Shown here piece by piece: positions 12,858 through 24,139 of a stretch of 64,000 nt of DNA; position 1 is the stretch's first letter; every line of letters begins with the position of its first letter. The translations under genes and the position numbers were made by a program. A model generated the notes under the pieces. The model had not been told where the DNA came from. It did no database searches and saw only the letters and a list, made by a program, of their open reading frames with translations. The stretch is from Maratus speciosus (taxonomy: Eukaryota > Arthropoda > Arachnida > Araneae > Salticidae): assembly GCA_963932465.1 (NCBI GenBank), contig OZ010792.1, positions 190,429,556 to 190,493,555 of the forward strand, written 5' to 3'.

Positions 12858-13350
12858 AAAGAGAAAACAGTGCCAGGATACAAATATACCATATCGTCAG
12901 CTATCCGAAGCGACGGCATATCCCACCAGAAGGAGGGCCGCTGCCGGGCAAAATCACACCCACAACGGAGCAGCGCAGGAAGACCAGCCACAATGCGCGA
13001 ACGTCTATGGTCCGAACGCTACAAGACTCGTCAACGTCAAGGACTGCACTGGATGACTACAACATCCACAGTCAACACTCATACCGCAAAGCAGACACCG
13101 ACTTCAAAAAGAAGTCTGAGAAAGTGACCAGACATTGCTCAGAATAACCTGTGCACCTGTAACAAAAGCACCTGCCCCCTACGTCCCAGCTCCCAGTCGT
13201 CTGCCCTGGTGGGCCTAGGGAATCACTTTCAGAGGGTCTCGCTTCCCTTCACCTAACGCACGGCAGCCTGCACCCTTAGGTGGCAACCGGGATAGGCTCC
13301 CTGACATCTTCCGCACTAAAGGGTCCGATAGGGTACCACCGTTTCTATCA
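12858..13350. mobile_element. GC-rich ~490-bp insertion with 11-bp target duplication
   Basis: The sequence CATGGTAAAAC occurs at 12847-12857 and again at 13351-13361, bracketing a block much richer in G+C than its surroundings. That pattern indicates insertion of a foreign segment with an 11-bp target-site duplication. Overlapping frames in it (plus 12815-13147 and 12870-13127; minus 12791-12991 and 13215-13403) reflect low stop-codon density and do not show a family I recognise. A poly(A) tail is not evident. A fragment of a non-LTR element or a SINE is the likeliest explanation, but I cannot name it. Confidence 0.55.
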
Positions 13351-13361
13351 CATGGTAAAAC

Positions 13362-14374
13362 TAAAGTAATAAGATTCCAATTAATTTTGAGTATATGAAA
13401 CATTATTTTTTAATATTTCGTACCGTAATAAGAATATTGAAAATTAAAAAAGAAAAAACCTTTTTTTTTTTTTTTTACGAGAAAGTTTTGCATCACTTGT
13501 TGCGTATTAAACATACGATAAAAAACAATAATTAACCAGTAACATTTACATAAGTAACTTTTTCTTAAATTTTTCTGGGACAACTTTTTTTCAATAACAA
13601 TTCTTCCTCTACACTTACAAATGGAGCATGACTTTAATACATGCAATTTAATACAACCTTTTTTACTTTAATTTAATACAAGCAACATTAATACATGCTT
13701 AGTTAACATCTGTAATTTGGATTTATTGCAATAAATCATAGTTTACGATTTCATTAAACACTAATAAAACGGTATAACCAGAGCTGAAATTGAAAAATAA
13801 AACTCATTTAAAAAAGAAAAAAAAAAGATTGAGACAAATTTCGAGAACAACCACTGGTTTTGCTTCTAAAATCGCACAACAAAGAATTAAAATGAACGTA
13901 TATATATTTGATTTACTTAAAATAATTATCTATAATTATCCAAATCAAGTCTTGGATAATTGATTTATGTGCATTAACAGTTCTTTTAAAATAAAAATAA
14001 TTACCAGAATAGTAAAAGATTATTAAAGTAAATACTAAATGCTTGAAATTGCTATAGTGTGTTTGAAGAGGTGTGGGGATATTAGGAAATTTACACTGGA
14101 AAGGAAAATAAGACAACTGCAATATCCTGTTATTTTCTCTTCTTGTGGGTCCATGTTTCGACAAATAACATACGATACGGTTTGGGTTTTCTGTTTTTCT
14201 CATTGCAAAGAAAGTGAAATTCAGTCGTGAGTGTTCGAGCTCTGGTAGATATGCGTTTACAGTTGTGTATAGGGGGAATGAAAATATTAGATTTCAGCAG
14301 ATGTGAGAGATATTTCCGCCCTTTTCGACACTGTTTTTGACTCGAGCAACAATAAACAAAAGAGAAGAGATTTC
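13362..14374. other. AT-rich DNA, no feature recognised
   Basis: Small frames at 13410-13646, 13913-14203, 14039-14230 and 14130-14468 overlap on opposite strands, are rich in K, N, I and F, and have no motif I recognise. No RNA gene or repeat boundary is seen before the MITE at 14383. Confidence 0.4.
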
Positions 14375-14382
14375 GGTTTGGC

Positions 14383-14569
14383 CAGGGATGTAGTGGAGGG
14401 TATACGGGGGTATACGCCGTATACCTTCTGGATTTTTTTAAGAACATCGTATACTCTCTGTTTCTCAAGAAAGCTATAGTATATATACATTAGGGTATAT
14501 CCTCTGCCTTGAGCGTATACCCTCTGCTTAGAACGTATACCCTCTGTTTTTTTTACGACTACACCACTG
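14383..14569. mobile_element. hAT-type MITE with GTATACCCTC repeats
   Basis: Terminal inverted repeats CAGGGATGTAGTGG and its imperfect inverse CGACTACACCACTG bound 187 bp. The flanks are GGTTTGGC (14375-14382) and GGTTTGAC (14570-14577), an 8-bp duplication with one mismatch, as expected for hAT. Internally GTATAC followed by CCTCTG recurs several times near the right end and appears inverted near the left end, so much of the element is built from one short word. No coding capacity. A minus-strand frame overlaps it by chance. Confidence 0.75.
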
Positions 14570-14577
14570 GGTTTGAC

Positions 14578-16376
14578 GTTCGTTAATCCTTCCAGGGGGA
14601 ATCAAAAGCTATAAATTTGGCGGCGAATATCAGGAATAATTGTGCGGATTATTGGGGTAAAAAGAGATTAGCGTTGTTAAAAATTCAAGTGTTCTCATGG
14701 TGTCAGAGGGGGCGTACATAGTTTTAACCAATTAAAAGTTGGGTAGTGTCATGGTACCTCCCGTCTTAATAATAATATAAATATATCGAGTTTAGTTTTT
14801 GGAATTTCTTCATCCAAGAGAGAAAAAGAGAGCGAATTCACTTGGGATTTAGACCGGTGGTATGTCTGAAATGTAGTTGCGTATCCCGAAGGGGCGAGGA
14901 AAAACGAATTCAACTAAAGACTCTAGCGGATATTTGAGGCAGACAGCGGCTAATGCTTCGGGGAGGAACGGGTCGTCTGAATATTGGAGAATGCTATTTT
15001 TCTTTTTCTTTTTTCTAATCGAAGAGGTTGTTACTGAGATCGGCCTGAGGGTATGCACAGTAAAATAATACTTGGTTTACTTTGCGGTTGTCTAGATAAG
15101 CCAAGATCACTTTGGACGGATATTTCACGGCAGTGTAGGTGGATTTAAGAAGCAGAGTTACTGAACGGGAATTGATGTGATCCTAAATGACATGTAACGG
15201 TCACAAAGTCTCCTGAGTCTAGGGTATTGGAACATTTGGGTGTATTTATCGTTCAAGGAACCATTACTGGATGATTATCATCATTTTAAAAGGAATGGAT
15301 CTGCGCATGATTATAAGTGACTATTTCTGCTCGGCGGCCTTACAGTTCTACTAATAGAATAACAGGAATCAACGAAAAGTAGCAACTGATGTATTATTTG
15401 ACTATTCAAGAATTAACCGGACATGATTATAAGTGACTGTTTCTGATCGGCGGTCTTACAATTCGACTAGTAGAATAAATGGAATCAACAGAAAAGTGGC
15501 AACTGATGTATTATTCAATTATTCTAGTGGTTAACCGGAATGACGTGGTACAGTGTTTTAATTTATATTGAAGTATGTTGCTCAACTCCTGGTAAGTTCT
15601 TCACTTTATATTTATTTCTAAACCAAGTAACGGTTTTAAGTTTTAAAATATTAAATAATTTAAAGGAATCACCCGAGTTTTCTCAGTTAATCTGGGATGG
15701 CTTTATTATAGTTTCATTATATTAGTCATTTTTATTGGTGATTTGTGAAATGTTACTTTTACTAAACCACTTATCTATGATATTAATTGTTAATTGCTTA
15801 AATAAAATATTCCAAATAATAAATGATTTAGAACTTCAATTTGAAGTTATTGTTATTATTCGTAAAATAATAAACTCCTGACTAATTAACTTCAACTAGT
15901 ATTTTCAAGTATTTTAAGTTTAAAACCTATATTCATTATATGATTGCATTGAACTATGAGCACCGTAAGGAATATAATGCGATGGGCAAATTTAGTTTGT
16001 AACTTAAATAAAAGTTTGAATATATATTAGAATTTAATAGGAGTGGTAGATAATTAAAGAGTTTAAATATTAATAAGTAGAAAGACCAAAATATTGGTAT
16101 ATCATTGGATTAAAGTATCTATTTACTAAAGATGCAAGGAAGAAAGTAACCATTTAAATTTAACTATTTAAAGTACAAAATTTATATACAAAGTTTAGAT
16201 AACAAAAACAAATCTACAACATAACAACCCCCCCCCCCCAATTAATCACACAGTCATTTAATTCACTTCCTCAAATGCTTATCAGTTTTAAAAAGATTCG
16301 TTTTCATAAAAAAATAAATAAATGATAAATATGCATATAATGTTATCGGAAATATTAACCCATGTAAGCAAAACAA
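14578..16376. other. Intergenic DNA with one tandem duplication
   Basis: No gene recognised. A frame at 14849-15058 (minus) and its plus-strand counterpart at 14877-15068 overlap and show no family. A C-run lies near 16229. Confidence 0.4.
15307..15538. repeat. Two-copy tandem duplication, ~115-bp unit
   Basis: ATGATTATAAGTGACT occurs at about 15308 and 15423. Both copies continue through TGATCGGCGG or a close variant, then AGAATAA, GGAATCAAC and GCAACTGATGTATTATT, and end in TTAACCGGA. The unit is about 115 bp and the copies differ at roughly a tenth of positions. Confidence 0.8.
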
Positions 16377-16480
16377 TATATGTAATCAGATTACATTAAG
16401 GAATTTATTTTTTTTTAAAGTCCTATCATTATCGTTACTTATAAATTTCACATATGCATTATATTAAAGATTTTCCTAAT
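16377..16480 (+). repeat. Empty-site paralogue of the pogo insertion at 26346
   Basis: The run ACAATATATGTA followed by ATCAGATTACATTAAGG is continuous here. At 26333-26345 and 28064-28085 the same sequence is split at the TA by the 1.7-kb pogo element. Homology continues to the right of both copies through TTTCACATATGCATNATATTAAAGAT. This gives an internal record of the pre-insertion state. Confidence 0.75.
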
Positions 16481-16522
16481 TAACTTCGCAGTATAAAATT
16501 ATTGAAGGAAATGTTTTACAAT

Positions 16523-18197
16523 TGCTGGACAGATAATTACACCTGTTTATTTTCTATTAAATATATATCCAAAATTGTTAATTGGTCCAAATCATCCAAG
16601 CAACCTCATGGCAAATTGTTATATAATTTTATATACCTTAGATAAATTCAAATAATATAAGTGATCGTATTTACCTAAATTCTAGTAGAAGAGCAACGCG
16701 AAGCATTAATAAAATTAAATTATAATTCGCGTCAAAATGTAATTATTAAATTTGAATAATTACGAATAAAATTAAGAGTTTGCGTTGTGAATTATTTAGA
16801 CGAACTCTTCCACTTATGAATTAAACTAAACTTTTAAGCTGTAAAACTAAATTGACACACCTTAAACATTATCAATTAAATAATTACAGAAACTTTTTAA
16901 AACTTGATTAAATATTTTATTTACATTGAACACAACTATATACAGAAAGACATAATATTAATTTAAAAAATAGAAAGCAATACTTTTGTTTGTTTCTCAT
17001 TATTTTAAGTACATTTAATCTTTAAAAAAAAAGACAATATTTTCATATACTCTAATTATTATAATTGTTTCTTTTTGCTAAAAGAATAATTCTCTTTCAT
17101 TTTTAAAGTACCTTAATCTTATTTAATTATTGGTTTTGTCGGATCTCAGATTACTCTCTACCATAAAATATCAGAAAAGCATTTTTGTGATTTTTTTTAT
17201 ATGATCTTAAGTGGTAAAGGAAAAAGTTTAAAGTCGTACCTTTTTTTTAATATACGGGATGGTGGCCTTTATTCATCAAATTCCGAGTTGTTGCGTTGCT
17301 TAGGATCATGGCCATGGGTCATCAGGAACGCATCCTCAATTTGGCTTGATTAGGATCACTCCGATATGTACATCAGGAAGACATCCTCAATTTGGCTTGA
17401 TTAGGCTCACTCCGATAGGTACCTCAGGAAGACATCCTCAATTAGGCTTGATTAGGCTCGATTAGGCTCGCTCCGATATGTCCATCTCGCCTGGGAATTA
17501 CTAGGGCTTTTAGGATTCATCGCACGGGCTTTCAGGATTCATTGCACGGGCTTTCAGGAGAGCTCCTGCGTCCTCTACATCTTTTTTCAGACTCTCCTTT
17601 TTTAAACCTTATTCTTCTTGCATACCACTCCTGCAGTGGGTGGAACTATTTTGTCTAGTCCACTGTTATTGGATGTGAGAAGATTTTTTATTATACTTCG
17701 ATAGGCCTATAAGCTAACAGTCTGCAAATGGCCCCTTACATATACTTTAATATTATTATCTGCCTTAAAGTTTGGGTGGTCTGAAATGCCATAAATTTAT
17801 CCCAGCACTTTTATTGAGGCCATAAATTTATTTCAACGTTTTTATGATTTTACGATTTCTAATTATACACCACTTTCCATTGGCTTGTCATAAAACGACA
17901 CCATGGCGTCTGGCTATTGTTGTTGTCTGAGATCCGGACTCTATTCAACATTATACATTCATTTTACAATACAACAATTTTTTTAAAAATATATATTTAA
18001 TATTTAAAATCAACTTAATAATTTTTGTATGAACTTACACTCTTATTTTACTTAAATATATAAACATTATAATTTTACACTCATAATTATATTTTATAAA
18101 AAAATATTTATGCAAACAGAAATAACAAATTACGCAATTTTACTTTGATTTAACCAACATGGTGCGGGAACATATCATAGTTATATGTTGCCCAGAA
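16523..18197 (-). repeat. 3' LTR of the gag-only retrotransposon
   Basis: This copy matches 24140-25824 nearly throughout. The inner end reads CCCAGAA in place of CCCAGCA. Compared with the other LTR it lacks one 10-bp copy of the GATTAGGCTC repeat near 17460. Read on the element's coding strand it is the downstream LTR. Confidence 0.92.
17300..17490. repeat. ~60-bp tandem repeats inside the LTR
   Basis: CAGGAANNCATCCTCAATT followed by NGGCTTGATTAGG and CTCCGATANGT recurs three times, then collapses into a GATTAGGCTC microrepeat. The same array is in the other LTR at about 24915-25110, where the microrepeat has one extra 10-bp copy. Such arrays in LTRs often hold enhancer-like sites; that role is not shown here. 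Confidence 0.8.
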
Positions 18198-18207
18198 TCT
18201 CTCCCGG
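18198..18207 (-). promoter_or_regulatory. Candidate polypurine tract of the LTR element
   Basis: On the coding strand the sequence directly before the 3' LTR is CCGGGAGAGA, a short purine run in the position where plus-strand synthesis is primed in LTR retroelements. Position is the main support. Confidence 0.5.
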
Positions 18208-21200
18208 TGTCAGAAAAAAAAAAATAAAAACTGATTGCTGGTTTTATTTTATTTTTTTTTTTGTAAAGCTTAAAAGAATGTCCGTGTCCATATGACTGTG
18301 TATCTACACAGTCTTTGAGCGAAGACTGTAAAGTTCAATTATCAATGGTTCTGGTATATTTTATAAGAAGTTCTTCTATTTTTTCATAACAGAAAGTTCA
18401 ACACATGATAGCATAGTTGTCTGTTGACATTCACATTTATAGAAGGCCTCTGTACTGAAAATCAGACGTCTTTCTCGAAGCCTTTTTTCTTTACCACACA
18501 CATGTTTAATAATTTTGTAACTTTACAGTTTAAGTGCCCAAAATACATTCAAAGCTATAATTTTGTCTGAAACTAATATGCCGAAATAAACCTAATTATA
18601 AGAAAAATAATGGCATACACATTTGACATATTATTTCATCACATACAACCTTATGACACAGTGTTTCATTTAAAACACATTTTATACTGAATAAAAGTAA
18701 ATACAATGCTTGTAATATGACATGTTATATTTTCACATAATTAATCTGATGTATTCAAATTATAATCAGAAAAATATTATATACAGACTTGTTACATTAT
18801 TTTATTTATTTGTTACTTCTAACATGTATGATATGTCAAAATATACAAGCTATTTGATCTCCTTTAATATATCATTACGCAATGCTCTCCAACTTTACCC
18901 GATACGAGGAAAAAAAAAGAAGGGGGAGAGAATGAAACCAGTTATTGACCGTCCCCGATTCTTTCGAAACGAGGGGGTTGGTCAAGCTACTAATCGCTTT
19001 CTGTGAGGTGATTTGTGCTGTGACAAAATTTTACGACCTCCAAAAGTATGTATTTAAAACCATTTCATGCTTGTAATTACCTTATTAATTAGTATAATTT
19101 CTTGATATACTTTCTTCTTAACTCACTGTGCATGCCTGTGTGTAATTTTAAACATAATCTATGCATAAACAGTGTATATATTTGTATCATATCTAATGTA
19201 AACCTTCTGCTTTTTTTTATTATTTTGCAGGGGAAAAATGGCGATTCTAGCATCTGAATTCTCCTGCCTCATACTGGAACTGAAGCGAGGGTGGCTTTTT
19301 ATGCCGTCAGGTTCAAATCTAAACCAAATTGCCTTTCAGGATTTAAAAAAAAATGCATATAATTTTCTTTAACTGATTACATTGTATATTTTTAGACCTT
19401 TCTAAGAAACACAAATTTTGATTCATGATATTGTTTACTATTAAAATGTAAACAACACGGAAATATGACTTCTATAGCCTCTCAAAATGCAAAATATGCA
19501 TTACGCTGACCTTAAAAATGCACCTTCATTTAATACTGTTAAATAGTGTTGTCAGAAAATGCCATTGACGAAGAAGAGAACAATTTTTTTGTCTTAAATT
19601 ATTATTTATTTAGCCAACAATTCTATCTTAAAAGATTGTTAAATTTTCATATTTATTTATTTTTTTACTGAATGAAATAAAATTTTATTTATTCAAAATT
19701 TTATTTATCATTAACATTCCGTATGTGAATTCTACTGTCTAAAATTTAATGATATGTTTAAAAATAAAAGATAATAAATTATTATTATTAATCCAACATT
19801 AATAATTATTATTTAATTATAAAAAAAAATGTACTTAATACACTTGTATAATTTAAAAAAACAAAACAAAAGTAAATGATAATTACTACGTAACATCGTA
19901 TGCAGCCATCTATGAGTACCCGGCCGGACCAAAGAACTTCTGCCAGCAGAAAAAATCTTTGTATACTCACAAACAACCACATCCAATTTTTTTTTATATA
20001 GATCAAGTTTTTAAAATAATTACTGTACGTACTATAAAAAAATTCAGTAAATTAATTTATTAAGCCATACTACATATTTTAATAAAAATAAGGCCAATAT
20101 ATATAAATATATTTATTTATTTATTTTGTTTCCTTATGTTAAATTGGCCAAATTATATAAAAAAAAATTTATGAACTCACACACTCAAATTTATCAGTAC
20201 TATGTATATTTATATGTGTTAAATTTAGAATTGCATTTAATTCTAAGGGAAAGTAAAGAGAAAAAAAAAATGCTTAAATTCTAAAATAACATAAATTTAT
20301 AAAATATTTCATTTAAAAAAAAAAATCTAATTTCTAGCTGATTTCAGCAAGATGTCATTTAATATTTATATTAAATAATTTTGCTAATACATTTTATTAA
20401 TTATTAAATTTGCATATTTTTATATATACAATAAAAATATAATAGTCTTACATAAAATTTTACACTATAACAATGTTATTAATTAATTTAACTTGAATTT
20501 AAGCCTACTTTAATTCTAATTGAATACCGTTAATAAAAGTAAATTAGCTTATCAAGTTAAATATAATATAAACTATGTTTGTCTAATGTTAATTTTGTTG
20601 AAAATTCCATAAATTTTAACTGTAAATGCTAATTGCTATACCTTTTGTTATTTATTTTGAAAACAACACGAACTTATATTTTTATTTATTATTTTTTTTA
20701 TTAAATCTAGGAACTATACACTGAGCTAGACACTCCATAAATGTGTAAAACCTAAAAATCAAAAGTTTTCCTAAATAAAACTCAAAATGCTGCTTTTTAC
20801 AATATAATATTACTAATTTTATTGTTTCTGAGCATAACATCTAGTAATTATACCATACTTAATTTTTTCTTCGATTCCTTTTTCAGCCAAGAATCCTGAA
20901 ATTTATGCCTAAGTGATGACTATATATTGATGAATTGATAAATTTTCTACAAAAATTTTGTTGGTGTTGGTGCATACCCAGCCGTAGGCCAAAATTGCAC
21001 CCTATACAGAAAGCCTTTGGTGAGAAAATTTTAATTTTACTTCAATTATTTATTTGTGTATTTTTTTTTTACTATAATTTTGTGTGCAATCATATTGAAA
21101 TAACTTGCCTTGTCCATTGTTATACATATATATGTTTTTTAAAAACCAATGTGCTACAAAAAAATCCTTTTTTTAAATTTTTTATAACACTTTTGTTCAT

Positions 21201-21856
21201 AAAACTTATCCCTGCTGTCTAAATTCTAGACTTTAGCATATAAGTTGTAATTGAACTACCGGAATAAATCTTAGTACTTTTTGCATATTTTATTATATTT
21301 AGGCTTATAGCTGACCACTCTCCTAATATAGAGTGCACTAATAATGTATTCCTTGTCAACCATATATTTATATAAGAAAAAAATATATATATGAGTATGC
21401 TATAAAGCTGTTCTAACTACCCTGAACCTATAGCTTACACCTACTCATTTTAAAGAGTAATTCTGAAATTCTGTCATCTAAATTGTAAGGCTATTAGCAA
21501 AGGCTACCCTTATAGAAGACAGAAAAAATTCTCTTTTTTTTTTTTGAAAATTACTCCAACATTATTTACTATTAAATTAATTAAGTTTTAATGTTATTTG
21601 GCTTTGTTAAGATTTTATATTTTCTAATTCATATTCGAAAAGAAAAAAATATATATATAACTTTTGCCTGGAGAGAAATATTTCACTGCTCCATTGAAGT
21701 TTTGTGAAGCACATTACATAATTTTATAAGTATGTTTTCGGGTGCGCCCTGCACATTTGCTCAATATTGTAACCCTGAGACAAATTGGCGTTCCCATGTT
21801 CCTATCCTTTCTTATTATTATTTTGAATTTTAAAAAGGCAAGTTATTAATTTTGTT

Positions 21857-21901
<45 letters not shown>

Positions 21902-21999
21902 TAAAAGAGAAAATTTTATTTTTAAATTTTGAAAATTTTAAATTTTGAAATTCGATTAATTACGTATTTTGATTTATTTTTAATACCAATTCATAACCC
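18208..21999 (-). other. Non-coding 3' internal region where pol is missing
   Basis: About 3.8 kb between the gag stop codon and the 3' LTR contains only short frames (for example 18722-19006, 19809-20006 and 20935-21222), all of background composition and with no YXDD, DTG, DDE or zinc-binding motif that I can find on either strand. It is more AT-rich than the gag gene. I see no remnant of pol, so the region may have been replaced instead of merely mutated. Confidence 0.7.
21862..21898. repeat. Homopolymer, 37 T (A37 on the gag strand)
   Basis: On the coding strand an uninterrupted run of 37 A begins about 100 bp after the gag stop codon. It may be simple slippage, or it may mark a junction where another transcript was joined to gag during reverse transcription. 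Confidence 0.9.
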
Positions 22000-23250
22000 T
22001 TACTTGTCCCTTTGATCATCAGTTTTACCCTTTTTACTATACTTTTTTGGACACTTTTGAGCATTCTCTTTTAAATTCTCATTTTTATCCTCATTTGGAT
22101 AATAACTGGCATGACTCTGAGGTTGACTATTCCTATATGGCACATGCTGAGGGAAGTAATTTGGTGGGGGTGGGGGATATGGAGAATATCCATAGTAACC
22201 ACCTGTGGGTGCATAAGATTGAGAATGCCACTGCTGGTTTGGGTTAACAAATCTAGGATTAAAATTCGCTCTCGGTTGATACTGTCCATTATAAGAGTAC
22301 CTTTTATTAAAATGCCGACCTGCGAAATCTCTGCTATCCTTATATGTATTTTTATTATCATTTTTGTACCAGCACGTTTCTAAAGTATGCGAATTTTTTT
22401 TACATAATTCGCACCATCTGCTTGATGCAGTGTCTTTTGTTTTAACTTTCAAATTGTTTATTTCGGAAGTCAAAATTTTAATTTGCTCCGCGCTTTCCAT
22501 ATTTAATTTTAACAATTTGTCCAAATTTTCCTCAGTGGAGGTTTTTGTAATCGAATTAATTTCCTTTGATGCAACTTGATTGTATGCATCTTCCATTTGT
22601 TTCGCAAATTTACATGCGTCGTTGAAATTTTTCGGCGCCATTCTTCGAATGTCCAAACTTAAATCTGCCCTAACTGATTCTAAAAATCTTGTGAATTTTA
22701 TCATTTCAAATAAACTACCATTACCGTTGTCAATATTTTGGCCACTTTTATCTAGGTAAAGTTTTGCAGCCGCATTGAATTCACTGATAAAATCAGCGAT
22801 AGCCTGCGCAGGTTTTTGCCTAAGAGAAAAAAAATTGCTTTGAGCCGCAGAAAAACTTGTTTTAGTAGAAAAAGTATCGATTAATTTTTCTTTAAATTTA
22901 CCATAGTCTTTTTCTGTATTAAGATTTTCTTCATTAGCTAATTTATCTCTAGCACTACCGACTAATTTAGTTTTTAAGAGCGCAAGTTTCGAAACATTCT
23001 TTAATTCCGTTTGTTTAATTAGATTATCGAATTCGTTCACGAAAAATTTAATATTAGACTCTTTCTTTCCGTCAAAGACGGGGATACAATTCAACAGCGT
23101 ATCAACACTAGGTTGAGTCATTGTATTCTTTTTAGTTTTTTGTAGCGAATAATTTAGAGAAATAATTTTATTTTTCTGTCCTCTGGTTTTAACTCCAGAG
23201 GTATTTAAATCTACACTTCTCCTTTTAAATTTTCGCTTATTGTTGGGCAT
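22000..23250 (-). CDS. Gag polyprotein of LTR retrotransposon, 416 aa
   Basis: Gag packages the element's RNA into cytoplasmic virus-like particles. The frame is intact from ATG to stop. Residues 1-45 are basic (KRKFKRR). Residues about 50-230 have the helical, hydrophobic spacing of retrotransposon capsid regions, with VGSARDKL at 98-104 and a FISEFN segment near 154. Residues about 240-268 could form a coiled coil. A single zinc knuckle follows with C280, C283, H288 and C293 (C-X2-C-X4-H-X4-C), then a Tyr/Asn/Pro-rich tail containing YSPYPPPPP and a lysine-rich end. This order suits a gypsy-like gag. It lies about 0.9 kb inside the 5' LTR, the usual place. No frameshift into pol exists downstream. 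An intact gag in a pol-less element suggests it is maintained for trans-mobilisation. Small plus-strand frames at 22047-22579 are shadows. Confidence 0.92.
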   Translation of the reverse strand: MPNNKRKFKRRSVDLNTSGVKTRGQKNKIISLNYSLQKTKKNTMTQPSVDTLLNCIPVFDGKKESNIKFFVNEFDNLIKQTELKNVSKLALLKTKLVGSARDKLANEENLNTEKDYGKFKEKLIDTFSTKTSFSAAQSNFFSLRQKPAQAIADFISEFNAAAKLYLDKSGQNIDNGNGSLFEMIKFTRFLESVRADLSLDIRRMAPKNFNDACKFAKQMEDAYNQVASKEINSITKTSTEENLDKLLKLNMESAEQIKILTSEINNLKVKTKDTASSRWCELCKKNSHTLETCWYKNDNKNTYKDSRDFAGRHFNKRYSYNGQYQPRANFNPRFVNPNQQWHSQSYAPTGGYYGYSPYPPPPPNYFPQHVPYRNSQPQSHASYYPNEDKNENLKENAQKCPKKYSKKGKTDDQRDK

Positions 23251-24031
23251 AACCTTTTAACAGAATATTTCTGTTTATCATACTTTTTTTTTCTATATTA
23301 CCACATATGTATGAAAATATTATAAATTGCATAAATACATAAAAACAACAACACTAAAATTTAAAAAAATTTCTTAGGAGATGAAGTTGTTTTGTAGATT
23401 ATTCTTTTACACACATAAATACCCCTAAAATATTTATAATACACGTATATATAAAAACAACATAATTTCATTTAACAGAAAAATATCTGTCTTTTTCTAC
23501 AGAAAAAACAATCTTATTTTTTTTTTTTATATAAATATTATACTACTACTTCGTAGTACGACTCATAAATTTTCTTTTGTATCAAGGTGATACAATTTCA
23601 AAAATCATGATCTATTGACATTTCAATCATTTTTATACCAGACATATTATCAAATTTTACTTATTATTCTTATTATTATTATTTATACAGTATATAAAAA
23701 AATTATTTTTACAAATGTGTCATCTGTGATGTGAATGCCATTATTTCTCAATGGTAACTGAGATCCAACCAAAAGAGAAAAGAGAGAGAAAAAAAAAATT
23801 ATAATTCCTAAATTTACCTATTATAAATCCCTGAATTATTTTTTTCATTTCCTTTTTTTTTTTTTTTTTGCTAACATATATTATTCATTTTATTTATATA
23901 AAATTATTATATGTGTGTCATTATTGTTACAATAATCAAATTAATTTTAATAAAATTTTAATCAATTAAACTTAAATACCTACAATATCTTTAAAATTGT
24001 GACATTAAAATAATACTTAAATTTATTTTCC

Positions 24032-24079
<48 letters not shown>

Positions 24080-24139
24080 TCTAATGACCTCAGATGAACG
24101 TTCCTGAGTCATAGCACCATTTTACTATGAAGGGGGGGA
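23251..24139 (-). other. Leader between 5' LTR and gag
   Basis: This 889-bp untranslated leader is AT-rich and includes an (ATT)n microsatellite at about 24032-24079. Immediately inside the LTR the coding strand reads TCCCCCCCTTCATAG; a TGG-initiated stretch that could prime from a tRNA lies about 20 bases in, but I cannot match it to a specific tRNA. Confidence 0.6.

Noticed and set aside
12815..13147. 110-residue frame and overlapping 85-residue frame in GC-rich DNA
   Set aside because: Two frames and the opposite strand are all open because stop codons are rare in GC-rich DNA; no family, splice context or codon pattern supports a gene.
24100..24139. Primer binding site of the gag-only element
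   Set aside because: A TGG-initiated stretch lies about 20 bases from the LTR, but I could not match it to a tRNA 3' end, so no primer is named.
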